Source of the DNA: QHXM01 sp032160705
GTDB taxonomy: Bacteria > Acidobacteriota > Blastocatellia > Pyrinomonadales > Pyrinomonadaceae
Reading direction: 5' to 3'
DNA: 64,000 nucleotides
Assembly (NCBI GenBank): GCA_032160705.1
Contig: JAVHVE010000037.1
Span: forward strand, 1-64,000
The position numbers were made by a program, and so were the translations under genes. Below, in pieces: positions 15,546 through 24,429 of the stretch. The notes under the pieces are model-generated. The model saw only the letters and a program-made list of their open reading frames with translations. It ran no database searches and was not told the origin of the DNA. Positions within the stretch are counted from its first letter, which is position 1. Each line of letters opens with the position of its first letter.

Positions 15546-16449
15546 AGTTCAAAGTCTCGCTCTTCATCCAGGCCGTCCACCACAGGGCGCGCAGCATCTC
15601 GACTCCGGCGACCAGCCGATCAACGGCGAAACGCTTATTCTCAGGCGCAGTCGTCTGCGCGTCGAACTTCGCCTGCTTGTCCAGTTGATAGAGACGCTCG
15701 ACCAGGCTGTTGCTGTTTCTGAGATAAGCAAGGATTTCGGCGCGCGGGTTTTCGATAAGGCGCGGCTGCGCGTTGATTAAAGGCAACAGGTCACCGATGA
15801 CGATGTGCGATTGAACGTATTCGCTCTCGAAGCGACCGTGAAATTTATTGTCGGTGGTGTAGCCGTTCGGGTTCGGGGTGTTCTTGTCCCAGCCGTTGTA
15901 ATGGATGGTCGCGTGGTGCGGGTTCGCGCCGTCGCTCACGTAGTGGCCGAGGACGCCGCCGTCGTTAAGAATGCGCTGCTCGACCCACTTGCGCGTCTTG
16001 TTGTCGTGAGCATTTCTCCAGAGGTGAAACTCTGTGCGCAGGCGCTCAAAGAGTTCCAGGATGCGAAAGGGCAGGATTCCGGCCTTCTCAGGCTCTTTCA
16101 CCCCGGCCTGATAAAGCGCGACGAGGTAAGCGTAGCGATCTTCCGCTTCGAGCGCCGCCGCCGGAACCATTTCAAGGTCAAGGAAGTGATCGTAAGAAAA
16201 CGCCTCATTCATCTCCAGCATTGTTTTGGAGCGCCAGCGGTCAGGCTCTGGATTGAGATATTCAAGCTGATCTACTTCTTTGCGGAAAAAGCCCGGCATC
16301 GCTTTCGGCAAACGTGTTGCCGCGGCACGGCCTGAAAGTTTATGCCCGTGCTCGCCCCAGGCGAGAGTTCGTTGGGGGTGAATCAAAGAGACGGATAAAA
16401 GCAGTAAGCTGATGAATGCTGCGACGGAAACTCTTATTTTCGGGTTCAT
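15544..16449 (-). CDS. Secreted S1/P1 nuclease / zinc phospholipase C-like protein
   Basis: 301 aa from ATG 16449 (GGAGAATAAT in front). The signal peptide ends near 'TLAWGEHGHKLSG', putting the N-terminal Trp-Gly at the mature end as in S1/P1 nucleases and zinc PLCs, where W1 is a metal ligand. Further His/Asp clusters 'DHFLDLE', 'GHYVSDGANPHH', 'NGWD' and 'HGRFESEYV' match the three-zinc site pattern. It is probably an exported phosphodiesterase acting on nucleic acid or phospholipid; which one cannot be decided here. Confidence 0.72.
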   Translation of the reverse strand: MNPKIRVSVAAFISLLLLSVSLIHPQRTLAWGEHGHKLSGRAAATRLPKAMPGFFRKEVDQLEYLNPEPDRWRSKTMLEMNEAFSYDHFLDLEMVPAAALEAEDRYAYLVALYQAGVKEPEKAGILPFRILELFERLRTEFHLWRNAHDNKTRKWVEQRILNDGGVLGHYVSDGANPHHATIHYNGWDKNTPNPNGYTTDNKFHGRFESEYVQSHIVIGDLLPLINAQPRLIENPRAEILAYLRNSNSLVERLYQLDKQAKFDAQTTAPENKRFAVDRLVAGVEMLRALWWTAWMKSETLN

Positions 16450-16480
16450 ATTATTCTCCGAGAAGCGCGTCAACCAAACA

Positions 16481-16674
16481 GCCGCGTTAGCGGCGGCCTG
16501 ATTGTAGCCCGGCCTTTTAAGGCCGGGATGGTGCGAGTCAATTGGGATGGCGTCCTAGTCAGCGACGATTGAATGACTATAACTCAAACGTCGCTGACTA
16601 GGACGCCTAACTAAAATGCTCGTTGTTCCCCAGCCTTTCAAGGCTGGGCTAAATTCAAGCGCCGCTCGCGCGGC
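16481..16674. repeat. Composite nested-palindrome element B
   Basis: 194 bp. Outer GC arms lie at 16481-16497 and 16661-16674. REP-like hairpins are CCCGGCCTTTTAAGGCCGGG (16508) and CCCAGCCTTTCAAGGCTGGG (16629). The core 19-bp perfect inverted repeat pairs 16549-16567 with 16589-16607. The outer GCCGCTCGCGCGGC is identical to element A. Confidence 0.8.
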
Positions 16675-16699
16675 AGATTAAGGCAATCTCTTAAAATTA

Positions 16700-18355
16700 T
16701 TATTGGATGTAAACTTCAACAGCGATGACACCGGGCTGGACAAAACCTTCGTAAACTTTCCTGAAGCGAGCACGCACCTCTTTCATCTTCTCTTCGTTCT
16801 CGAAATAGGTGCGCCCGCGCTGTAAGATGATGTAAGTCTCACGAGAAGCGTCCGCGAGTTTGAAACTCGCGTCGGAAAGCACGCGCGATTGAATGTCCGT
16901 GCGGCCAAACTTTTCGAGATAGTATCCAACCACGCCCGGCGTTTCGTGGACGATGGTTGCTCCCTGCGGCGCAGTCCGGCAGACAAACTCTATCGCTTCG
17001 CGCAGTCCATCGTCGTAAAACTCATCGTGCGGGAAGAAGTAGCCGACACGACCGCCGCCGAGCGCATTGGTGTACGCGGCATAGTGCGGGCGATTGGCAT
17101 AAGCCGTCCACGCAGGCCACGCAATGAAGACGAGGAGCGCAATTGCTCCGATGAATTGAACGGCGCGCTCACCGTTCGCGGCTTTGAAAAGCGCGGCGAC
17201 CCGGCGCACGAGAAACACTATCCCGACCGCCGCGATCATGTACACGAAAGGCATCAAAGAGAGCGTATAGCGCAGCCACTTTCCACCGATCAACGAGTAA
17301 GGCACAATCCACAGCAGAAACATCAGGAGCAGAAACGCATAGCCCGGATGCCGCCAACGCCTGACGCATTCGACAAGACCGACCAGAAAAGCAACGAGCA
17401 CCGGCAGCGGGACTTTAATCAACAGAAACAGCGCGTAGAAATAGATGGGCGTTCCCCAGAACGGCGTGCCCGCCATCGTGTTTTTGTAAATCTGGTCGCC
17501 CATCAAATAACCCGTGTGAGACAGGAGTTGACCGCTCGTATAAGCGTCCAGGTATGCCCAGGTCTGCGGCAACAGCACCGCCGGATTCGCCAGCAGAAAG
17601 ACACCGGCAGCAATCAGGTAGAAGTAGAGCGGCGTTTTCCCGGCAGGCTCTTTCGGCTCGCGTTCCCGCACACTGTAATAGTGGTGATAGAGCATGTTCA
17701 GGCCGAAGTAGTGCGGGAAATACTTCGAGGCCAGCATCAATCCCCAGGACGCGCCGCTCAAGATATAGTTGCATCGTTTCACCTTCGTCTCGCGCCCGCT
17801 CGCCTGTTTGGCGCGCATATAAAAGTAGAAACCGAAGAGCATGAAAAAGACGAGCAGCGTGTCTTCCTTGGCGATGCGGTTATAGGTGATGGCGTTGATG
17901 CCAAAAGCCCAGAGCGCGGCGGCCAGTAGCCCCGTCCAGCGGTCAAAGAAAGCTGCTGTCAGGAGAAAGAGCGGGATGGCGGTCAGCGCGCCGAAGATGA
18001 TGTTGGGAAACCGAAAGGCCGTCTCGTCGCTGATCTGAACGCTCGCACGCGCATTCCAGGCGTGCTGCACTTTGACGGAGACGAACATCAGCGCCTTCAT
18101 CAGCATCGGATGCTCGGCATTCGGACGGATGTCACCCTGCTCGTAAGCGCGCACGGCGTTCAGCTTGTTGATCTCGTCTTCCGCGAATCCTATCGCGCCA
18201 ACGCCGCTGAAGCGCAAGCCAAAGCCCAGCAAACAGAGCGCGGCGAGCGCCAGAACGACGCCGCGCTCGCGAGCCTGTGCTGTCCCGCGCAGGCTCACTT
18301 TAGGAGAAGCGATTGCTTCTCCCCCGACCGAATCTATTTCAACAGAACTAGACAA
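16700..18355 (-). CDS. Family 39-type membrane glycosyltransferase
   Basis: 551 aa with about a dozen TM helices. The first periplasmic loop carries 'FAEDEINKLNAVRAYEQGD', the D/E motif of the PMT/ArnT (GT-C) fold that binds polyprenyl-phosphate sugar. 'HPMLMKAL' and 'YNRIAKEDTLL' further fit GT39 proteins. It probably transfers a sugar from a polyprenyl phosphate to protein, lipid or polysaccharide in the periplasm; the acceptor is unknown. The flippase-like gene lies 31 bp upstream in the same orientation, so the two are probably co-transcribed. Confidence 0.85.
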   Translation of the reverse strand: MSSSVEIDSVGGEAIASPKVSLRGTAQARERGVVLALAALCLLGFGLRFSGVGAIGFAEDEINKLNAVRAYEQGDIRPNAEHPMLMKALMFVSVKVQHAWNARASVQISDETAFRFPNIIFGALTAIPLFLLTAAFFDRWTGLLAAALWAFGINAITYNRIAKEDTLLVFFMLFGFYFYMRAKQASGRETKVKRCNYILSGASWGLMLASKYFPHYFGLNMLYHHYYSVREREPKEPAGKTPLYFYLIAAGVFLLANPAVLLPQTWAYLDAYTSGQLLSHTGYLMGDQIYKNTMAGTPFWGTPIYFYALFLLIKVPLPVLVAFLVGLVECVRRWRHPGYAFLLLMFLLWIVPYSLIGGKWLRYTLSLMPFVYMIAAVGIVFLVRRVAALFKAANGERAVQFIGAIALLVFIAWPAWTAYANRPHYAAYTNALGGGRVGYFFPHDEFYDDGLREAIEFVCRTAPQGATIVHETPGVVGYYLEKFGRTDIQSRVLSDASFKLADASRETYIILQRGRTYFENEEKMKEVRARFRKVYEGFVQPGVIAVEVYIQ

Positions 18356-18386
18356 GAAATACCTTTGCCAAAGATTGAAACCCGCT

Positions 18387-19478
18387 CTAACCTGATTCGC
18401 TCACATGCACGACGGGTGCGCCCATCTCTTCCGCCATGACCTCTTGAGTTTCCTCCGCGACCGCTTGCGTTGACAATCCACGCCGGACAAGGAAGGCCAC
18501 TCCGAGCGCAGTCCAGCAAATGACGCGCGCCTTACGGATGATCGCCAGTGTAGTCCCGGCTGTGACACCGAATTTTAAAACCTTCGTGACCCAGCTCGAT
18601 CCTGCCTCATCCACACCCGCGCGCAACGGCACGAACTTGAAAACTACGTTGATGATGCGGTTGACGGATTCGAGCACGTAAGCCGCCATGAACGTCACCT
18701 GCACATCGCTGATGAAAGAAAGCGTAACGAACACTTCCAGCACGCCCGCTAAGTGGAAGCAGGCTTCCAACCCCATGATGAGCGCGCAGCGTGCCTTGTT
18801 GCGCGAGTAGAAATTATAGACCGTGTCCTCGACCGCGCTCGTCGTCTCGCGCTGCTTCTCTTTTAAGAAACGCTGCCCGAAGCGGTTCTTTCGCAACCGC
18901 TCGAACGCGGCTGAAAGAAACCTCCATCTGAGATGATAGACGGTGAAGCCGAAGAGGATGATCGCACAGACGACGCCGAGCGAAATCAGGCTCATCAATC
19001 GAAGCCCCGGCGTCAGTGGAAAGCTTAGAAGCAGCGCCACGATGCCGGACAGGATGAAGAGCGCGACCGACAAACTGTAGAAAAGGTTCTGAACAGCCAG
19101 GGCTGAGACCGCGACGACGAGCGGCACGCGGTCGCGCACCAGCGCAGCTTTGGTCGGCTCGCTGGCGACGATCCCAAGCGGCGTCAAATTCCCCATCGCA
19201 TCGCCAACGATATAAGCGCGGAAAGCGTCGCGGAAACGAAGGCGCTCCTCGCCCGTGAAGCAGAGCGTCCACCCTAATGTGCGAACGATATACCGGATGC
19301 TGGAAATCAGGAGCACGAGCAGAAAGCCCGCGCCGAGTTTTTTGATTCCACTGGTAATCTCGCCCGCGCCTGCTTTCCACACGAAATAGGCGAAGAGCAA
19401 AAGGCCGGAAAGCGCAAAGATGATTCCGATAAGCTTTGATCTTGTGGACGGCTTTGGTGTGTTAGTGCTGTGATTCAT
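18387..19478 (-). CDS. Lysylphosphatidylglycerol synthase TM-domain (UPF0104) family protein
   Basis: 363 aa with 8 or so TM helices, including 'GDAMGNLTPLGIVASEPTKA', the best-conserved motif of the LPG_synthase_TM/flippase-like family, and 'PLRAGVDEAGSS'. There is no soluble aminoacyl-transferase domain, so it is not a full MprF. Such proteins are usually taken as lipid or glycolipid translocases. The downstream GT39 gene supports a role in exporting a lipid-linked intermediate (inference). Confidence 0.82.
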   Translation of the reverse strand: MNHSTNTPKPSTRSKLIGIIFALSGLLLFAYFVWKAGAGEITSGIKKLGAGFLLVLLISSIRYIVRTLGWTLCFTGEERLRFRDAFRAYIVGDAMGNLTPLGIVASEPTKAALVRDRVPLVVAVSALAVQNLFYSLSVALFILSGIVALLLSFPLTPGLRLMSLISLGVVCAIILFGFTVYHLRWRFLSAAFERLRKNRFGQRFLKEKQRETTSAVEDTVYNFYSRNKARCALIMGLEACFHLAGVLEVFVTLSFISDVQVTFMAAYVLESVNRIINVVFKFVPLRAGVDEAGSSWVTKVLKFGVTAGTTLAIIRKARVICWTALGVAFLVRRGLSTQAVAEETQEVMAEEMGAPVVHVSESG

Positions 19479-19562
19479 TCAATAGCGTCTCGAAGCGCGT
19501 GCTTGTTAGTTAATCTCGCCCGCGCCTATTCCAGAAAGCGAGAAGCAGCAAGATACGGTATA

Positions 19563-19674
19563 AGGAAGGCAAAAGGCAAAAGTAAAAAGGTAATAGGAAG
19601 GCTGAAACCACGTTTAAATCAAAAGCGGTTCTCCGCCTCCCTTTTGCCTTTTGCCTTTTTACTTTTGCCTTCTT
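19563..19674. repeat. Heptad-repeat hairpin, AGGCAAA family
   Basis: AAGGCAAAAGGCAAAAGTAA (from 19567) pairs with its complement at 19639-19674. It lies in a divergent promoter region. A second copy is at 26821-26926. Confidence 0.85.
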
Positions 19675-19717
19675 TAGTTTGCTTTCCACAGGTTGACCTG
19701 AGGCGCGCGTCTGAGCG

Positions 19718-20941
19718 ATGCTAAAGGGTCAACCCAAGCCGGAAAATTTAGATGAGCTAGACCTAAAGATGAGCCAGACGATTGAACAGCAAACAGCGCG
19801 TCCTCTGACGACGCTGTCCGAAGAAGAAGAGATGTTCAGGGCGAGCGTGCGCGAGTTTGCGACGGGTGAACTCCGCCCCCGTGTCGAAGAAATGGACGAA
19901 CAAGGGAAACTAGACCCGGCGCTCGTCAGGCAATGCTTCGAGCTGGGCTTGATGGGCATCGAGACGCCTGAGGAATACGGCGGCGCGGGCGCTTCCTTTT
20001 TCACGGCGATTATCGGCGTCGAAGAACTCTCGCGCGTTGACGCTTCCGTAGGTGTCTTCGTTGACGTGCAGAACACGCTCGTCAATAACGCGCTGATTCG
20101 CTGGGGAAACGTGGAGCAGAAGAAAAAGTATCTCTCGCAACTGGCAACGGAGAGTGTCGGCGCTTACGCCCTGAGCGAAGCAGGCTCTGGCTCAGACGCT
20201 TTCGCTCTCTCCACGCGCGCTGTCGAGAGCGGCGATCATTACATTTTGAATGGCCGCAAGCTCTGGATCACGAACGGGCTGGAGGCGGAAATCTTCATCG
20301 TCTTCGCCAACGCTAACCCGGAGGCGGGCTATCGCGGCATCACCGCTTTCATCGTCGAGAAAAATTTCGACGGCTTCTCAGTCGGCAAGAAAGAGAACAA
20401 GCTCGGCATCCGCGCCTCTTCGACCACAGAGATTATTCTGGAAGACTGCCGCGTGCCGAAAGAGAACGTGCTCGGTGAAGTAGGCCGTGGATATAAAGTC
20501 TCAATCGAGACTCTGAACGAGGGTCGCATCGGCATCGGCGCGCAGATGATCGGAATTGCGCGCGGGGCGTTGGAGGCCGCGCTTGCGTACACCACAGAAC
20601 GCCAGCAGTTCGGTAAGTCCGTCAACGAATTTCAAGGCGTGCAGTTTCAGCTTGCAGAGATGGCGACGGAGCTTGAAGCGGCACGCCTGATGGTCTATAA
20701 CGCAGCACGACTGAAAGATGCCGGGAAACCTTTCGTCAAAGAAGCGGCGATGGCGAAGCTCTACTCTTCGCGCGCAGCGGAACGGATTAGCTCCAAAGCT
20801 ATCGAACTGTACGGCGGCTACGGCTTCGTCAAAGACTATCCGGTCGAGAAATTCTGGCGCGATTCCAAAATCGGCGCTATCTACGAAGGCACTTCAAATA
20901 TGCAGTTACAGACAATTGCCAAGCTCATCATCGGGAGATAA
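19718..20941 (+). CDS. Acyl-CoA dehydrogenase
   Basis: 407 aa. Typical three-part ACAD: N-terminal helices ('EEEEMFRASVREFATGEL'), middle beta domain with 'AYALSEAGSGSDAF' and 'LNGRKLWITNG', and C-terminal helical domain with 'RQQFGKSVNEFQ', 'ELYGGYGF' and the catalytic Glu in 'IYEGTSNMQLQTIAK'. An FAD enzyme oxidising acyl-CoA to enoyl-CoA and passing electrons to ETF. It resembles short- or branched-chain types, which suits the branched-chain 2-oxoacid dehydrogenase gene 1.1 kb downstream. A later ATG at 19769 ('MSQTIEQQT') is an equally plausible start. Confidence 0.95.
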   Translation: MLKGQPKPENLDELDLKMSQTIEQQTARPLTTLSEEEEMFRASVREFATGELRPRVEEMDEQGKLDPALVRQCFELGLMGIETPEEYGGAGASFFTAIIGVEELSRVDASVGVFVDVQNTLVNNALIRWGNVEQKKKYLSQLATESVGAYALSEAGSGSDAFALSTRAVESGDHYILNGRKLWITNGLEAEIFIVFANANPEAGYRGITAFIVEKNFDGFSVGKKENKLGIRASSTTEIILEDCRVPKENVLGEVGRGYKVSIETLNEGRIGIGAQMIGIARGALEAALAYTTERQQFGKSVNEFQGVQFQLAEMATELEAARLMVYNAARLKDAGKPFVKEAAMAKLYSSRAAERISSKAIELYGGYGFVKDYPVEKFWRDSKIGAIYEGTSNMQLQTIAKLIIGR

Positions 20942-20954
20942 GAGGTAAATTCTG

Positions 20955-21224
20955 ATGGCCAACACAAAGAGAAGCACTCTGATTAAGAGAGCAGTCAAGG
21001 ACAAGCCACAAGAGGAGACAGAGACATTAAGAAAGCCGGTAGGTGATCCTTTAACAGTTCAGGAAGAAATCGCAGAAGATAAGCTGGAGCAAATGCTGTT
21101 AGAGGCGGGGCTTTTGAGTGAGATTCCGCCGCCGATTACGGATTTCACCAGTTATCGAAAGCGCAAGCCAATAAAGGTCAGGGGCAAACCCGTATCCGAA
21201 ACGATAATTGAGGAGCGCAGATAG
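20955..21224 (+). CDS. Probable antitoxin partner of PIN toxin
   Basis: 89 aa, charged, no signal or TM segment. The C-terminus 'RKPIKVRGKPVSETIIEERR' has the basic-then-acidic tail common in VapB-like antitoxins that thread through PIN domains. It lies 2 bp before the toxin start, so the genes are translationally linked. No clear DNA-binding fold is visible by eye. Confidence 0.6.
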   Translation: MANTKRSTLIKRAVKDKPQEETETLRKPVGDPLTVQEEIAEDKLEQMLLEAGLLSEIPPPITDFTSYRKRKPIKVRGKPVSETIIEERR

Positions 21225-21226
21225 CA

Positions 21227-21688
21227 ATGCCCGTCTACTTCTTCGATAGCAGCGCAATCGTCAAGCGTTATGTGAAGGAAACGGGCACAGAATGGATTAT
21301 CAAGCTCACTGATCCGGCAAAGCTGAATAGAATTTATATTGCGAGTATTACGGGCGTGGAAGTGGTTTCGGCAATTTCGCGGCGTGCCCGCAATGGCGAT
21401 ATCTCAAAGGCGGAGACATTTGATGCAACAGACCAATTCACACTTGATTTTTATAGTCAGTATCGCGTCCTTGAAATAACATACACGTTGATTAACGAAG
21501 CCATGGTACTGGCAATTCGTTTCCCCTTGCGTGGCTACGATGCTGTACAGTTGGCTGCTGCATTAGCGATAAATGAACGCCGTCTTCTCCTGTCGCTCCC
21601 TAGTCTGACGCTCATCTCCGCTGATGATGCGCTGAATGCGGCGGCGATTAGTGAAGGGCTCACGGTTAATAATCCAAATGAACTTTAG
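21227..21688 (+). CDS. VapC-like PIN-domain ribonuclease toxin
   Basis: 153 aa. PIN acidic residues are in place: D7 ('YFFDSSAIVKRY'), E45 ('GVEVVSAI'), D104 ('LRGYDAVQLA') and D133/D134 ('LISADDALN'). They hold Mg2+/Mn2+ for RNA cleavage, classically of tRNA or rRNA. The preceding 89-aa gene is the presumed antitoxin. GC is visibly lower than in the flanking metabolic genes, suggesting transfer. It may now be a stable chromosomal resident. Confidence 0.85.
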   Translation: MPVYFFDSSAIVKRYVKETGTEWIIKLTDPAKLNRIYIASITGVEVVSAISRRARNGDISKAETFDATDQFTLDFYSQYRVLEITYTLINEAMVLAIRFPLRGYDAVQLAAALAINERRLLLSLPSLTLISADDALNAAAISEGLTVNNPNEL

Positions 21689-21701
21689 TTGATGTAAGAT
21701 T

Positions 21702-22025
21702 ATGGCTTCATCGCGGATTGAGACATTCAAGCAGATGCTTGAGAGTGACCCCGAAAACAGCCTGGTGCGTTTCGGGTTGGCGAATGAGTATTTGAAAGAA
21801 GAGCGGTATGAAGAGGCCATCACGGCGCTTAATGATTATTTGCAGCGCGCGGATGATGAGGGCGCGGCTTTCGGGATGCTGGCGCGTGCGCTTGAGCGTG
21901 TGGGCAGGCGCAAAGAGGCGCGTGAGGCTTTCGAGCGCGGGATTGAAGCGGCCAGGTTGCACGGGCATCCTTCGATGGCCGAAGATTACCGGATGACGCT
22001 TGAGACGGATTACGAAGACTCTTGA
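21702..22025 (+). CDS. Small TPR protein
   Basis: 107 aa. Two to three tetratricopeptide helices: 'NSLVRFGLANEYLKEERYEE' then 'AAFGMLARALERVGRRKEAR'. Acidic C-terminus. Soluble and probably a scaffold; no enzyme motif. The stop overlaps the possible TTG-initiated 5' end of the next frame, so it may be co-transcribed with the dehydrogenase. Confidence 0.75.
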   Translation: MASSRIETFKQMLESDPENSLVRFGLANEYLKEERYEEAITALNDYLQRADDEGAAFGMLARALERVGRRKEAREAFERGIEAARLHGHPSMAEDYRMTLETDYEDS

Positions 22026-22039
22026 ATTGGTGGCCTACT

Positions 22040-24214
22040 ATGAAGACCGACACCAAAATATTAAAACTCGTCAGGAGAACAGAGGCGATGGGAAGCGCAC
22101 AGGCGACCGCAGCGCGCGCGGGCGAGGGAATTGACCGCGCGCAGATGATCGGCATGTATCGCACGATGTATCTGTCGCGCCGGATTGACGACAAAGAGAT
22201 TCAACTCAAGAATCAGAACAAAATCTTCTTTCAGATCAGCGGCGCAGGCCACGAAGCCATACTCGTCGCCGCTGGGATGGCCATGAAGCCCGGCTACGAT
22301 TGGTTCTATCCTTACTACCGCGACCGTGCTCTTTGCCTGCAACTCGGCATGACGCCCCTTGAACAACTGCTCTCGGCTGTGGCCGCAGCCGAAGACCCGA
22401 ACTCGCACGGTCGGCAGATGCCTTCGCACTGGGGACACAAACAACTCAACATCGTCTCGCAGTCTTCGCCGACGGGCACACAGTTTCTGCAAGCCGTCGG
22501 ATGCGCCGAAGCAAGTCTCCGCGCCTCGTTGCTGGACGAAATCAAAGACAAAGTGACGGGCTTCAAAGGCGACGAGGTCGTTTATGTTTCGGCGGGCGAC
22601 GGCACGACAAGCGAGGGCGAATTCTGGGAAGCGCTCAATACGGCCTGCAATCTCAAACTCCCCGTCGTCTTTTTAATCGAAGACAACGGCTACGCCATCA
22701 GCGTGCCGGTCGAAGTGCAGACCGCGGGCGGCGATGTCTCCAAACTCGTCGAAGGGTTTCCGAATCTCTACATCCAAAGGTGTGACGGCACAGACCCTGT
22801 TGAATCTCTCGAAACGATGCAGCGCGCCGTAGACTTTTGCCGTGAGCGCAGGGGCGCGTCGCTCGTTCACGCCAAGGTAATACGTCCCTACTCGCATTCG
22901 CTCTCCGACGACGAAAAGCTCTATCGCCCGGACGAAGAGAGGACGACGGATGCCGAGCGCGACCCCATCAAACGCTTCGGCGCGCTCCTGGTCGAAGACG
23001 GCCACGTGACGCAGGATGAATTGCAGCGGATTAAAGACGAAGTTGACGGCGAAGTCCAGGAAGCGGCTGACCGCGCGCTTAGAGCCGAGCAGCCCACGCC
23101 CGAAACGGCGACGCTCTTTGTCTATTCACCCGACGTTGATCCGACCTCGAAAGAGTTTGATACGGAAGACGAGGCGCAGGAACTTTCCGGCAATGCGGGG
23201 ACGATGGTTGATCTCATCAATCGCTGCCTGCACGAAGAGATGGCGCGTGACCCGCGCATCCTTGTCTTCGGCGAAGACGTGGCCGATTGTTCGCGCGAAG
23301 AGAATCTGGACAAGGTGAAAGGCAAAGGCGGCGTCTTTAAAGTGACAGCGAATTTGCAGCGTAAGTTTGGCGGCGCGCGTGTTTTCAATTCTCCGCTCGC
23401 GGAAGCCAATATCGTCGGGCGCGCTATCGGGATGGCGACACGCGGCCTCAAACCCGTCGTCGAGATTCAGTTCTTCGATTACATCTGGCCTGCCTTTCAT
23501 CAGATTCGCAATGAGCTGGCGCTGATGCGCTGGCGCTCAGGCAATGAGTTCAAATGTCCTGTGGTGATGCGCGTGCCCGTCGGTGGCTATTTGAAAGGCG
23601 GCGCGGTCTATCACTCGCAATCAGGTTCGACCATCTTCACGAGCACGCCGGGCTTGCGCGTCGTTTATCCTGCGACCGCGCTTGATGCCAACGGACTGCT
23701 GCGGACAGCCATTCGCTCTGACGACCCCGTGCTCTTTCTAGAACACAAGCATCTTTATCGCCAGGCGTACAATAAATCGCAGTATCCGCCGGATGGTTTT
23801 ATGATTCCGTTCGGCAAGGCTAAACGTGTGCGCGAGGGCCAGGACATTTCCATTATCACTTTCGGCGCGCTCGTCCAGCGTTCGCTCGTTGCCGCGAAGC
23901 AGGCCGAGCAGCAAGGTACGGGTGTCGAAGTGATAGACCTGCGCACGCTCTCGCCTTATGATTGGGAAACAATCGCCGCCTCTGTGAAGAAGACCGGCAA
24001 AGTTATCGTCGCCCATGAAGACTCGCGCTCGTTCGGCTACGGCGCGGAGATCGCGGCGCGCATCTCGGATGAGTTGTTTGAGTACCTGGATGCGCCCGTG
24101 CGCCGTGTGGCCGCGCTCGATACCTTCGTGGCTTACGCTCCACAGTTGGAAGACGCCATCCTGCCTCAAGTGGAAGATGTGTTGAAAGCGATTACGGAGC
24201 TACAGAAATATTAG
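22040..24214 (+). CDS. 2-oxoisovalerate-type dehydrogenase E1, fused alpha and beta subunits
   Basis: About 724 aa. Residues 40-370 are the E1-alpha domain with the TPP motif 'GDGTTSEGEFWEALN' through 'EDNGYAIS'. From about 390 the E1-beta domain follows: 'ILVFGEDVADC', 'FNSPLAEANIVGRAIGMA', 'VEIQFFDYIWPA' and 'FLEHKHLYR'. E1 decarboxylates branched-chain 2-oxoacids and passes the acyl group to lipoyl-E2. Fused alpha-beta E1s are known in Bacteroidetes and Acidobacteriota. No E2 or E3 gene is in the window. ATG 22088 ('MGSAQATAARAG') has the better ribosome site (AGGAG) and may be the true start. Confidence 0.92.
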   Translation: MKTDTKILKLVRRTEAMGSAQATAARAGEGIDRAQMIGMYRTMYLSRRIDDKEIQLKNQNKIFFQISGAGHEAILVAAGMAMKPGYDWFYPYYRDRALCLQLGMTPLEQLLSAVAAAEDPNSHGRQMPSHWGHKQLNIVSQSSPTGTQFLQAVGCAEASLRASLLDEIKDKVTGFKGDEVVYVSAGDGTTSEGEFWEALNTACNLKLPVVFLIEDNGYAISVPVEVQTAGGDVSKLVEGFPNLYIQRCDGTDPVESLETMQRAVDFCRERRGASLVHAKVIRPYSHSLSDDEKLYRPDEERTTDAERDPIKRFGALLVEDGHVTQDELQRIKDEVDGEVQEAADRALRAEQPTPETATLFVYSPDVDPTSKEFDTEDEAQELSGNAGTMVDLINRCLHEEMARDPRILVFGEDVADCSREENLDKVKGKGGVFKVTANLQRKFGGARVFNSPLAEANIVGRAIGMATRGLKPVVEIQFFDYIWPAFHQIRNELALMRWRSGNEFKCPVVMRVPVGGYLKGGAVYHSQSGSTIFTSTPGLRVVYPATALDANGLLRTAIRSDDPVLFLEHKHLYRQAYNKSQYPPDGFMIPFGKAKRVREGQDISIITFGALVQRSLVAAKQAEQQGTGVEVIDLRTLSPYDWETIAASVKKTGKVIVAHEDSRSFGYGAEIAARISDELFEYLDAPVRRVAALDTFVAYAPQLEDAILPQVEDVLKAITELQKY

Positions 24215-24344
24215 AAAGCGCCCTGAGCGAGTCTTTACTCTCAACGGCAAAATGCAATACACCCATGTATCGTATCGTTTCGCCCCGATTTCCCGCCGTT
24301 TTGTTTAACTCCTGCTATTTCTCCAATTGTTTTTTTTAACCTGC

Positions 24345-24360
24345 TGGCATGATGATTGCT
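24345..24360 (+). promoter_or_regulatory. sigma54 (-24/-12) promoter
   Basis: TGGCAT-GATGA-TTGCT, one mismatch from TGGCAC-N5-TTGCW, with GG-N10-GC exact and a T-run just upstream. The predicted start is near 24371, about 60 nt before the secreted-protein ATG at 24430. Confidence 0.7.
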
Positions 24361-24429
24361 GATTTATTCTCGGACAAACATACCCCACAAGACAAAAAAT
24401 TCCGAGTTTTTCAGGAGGGAGAATAACTC

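Noticed and set aside
16889..17929. 346-aa plus-strand frame opposite the GT39 gene
   Set aside because: Composition is Arg/Glu/His-rich shadow; the minus-strand protein has clear TM helices and catalytic motifs.
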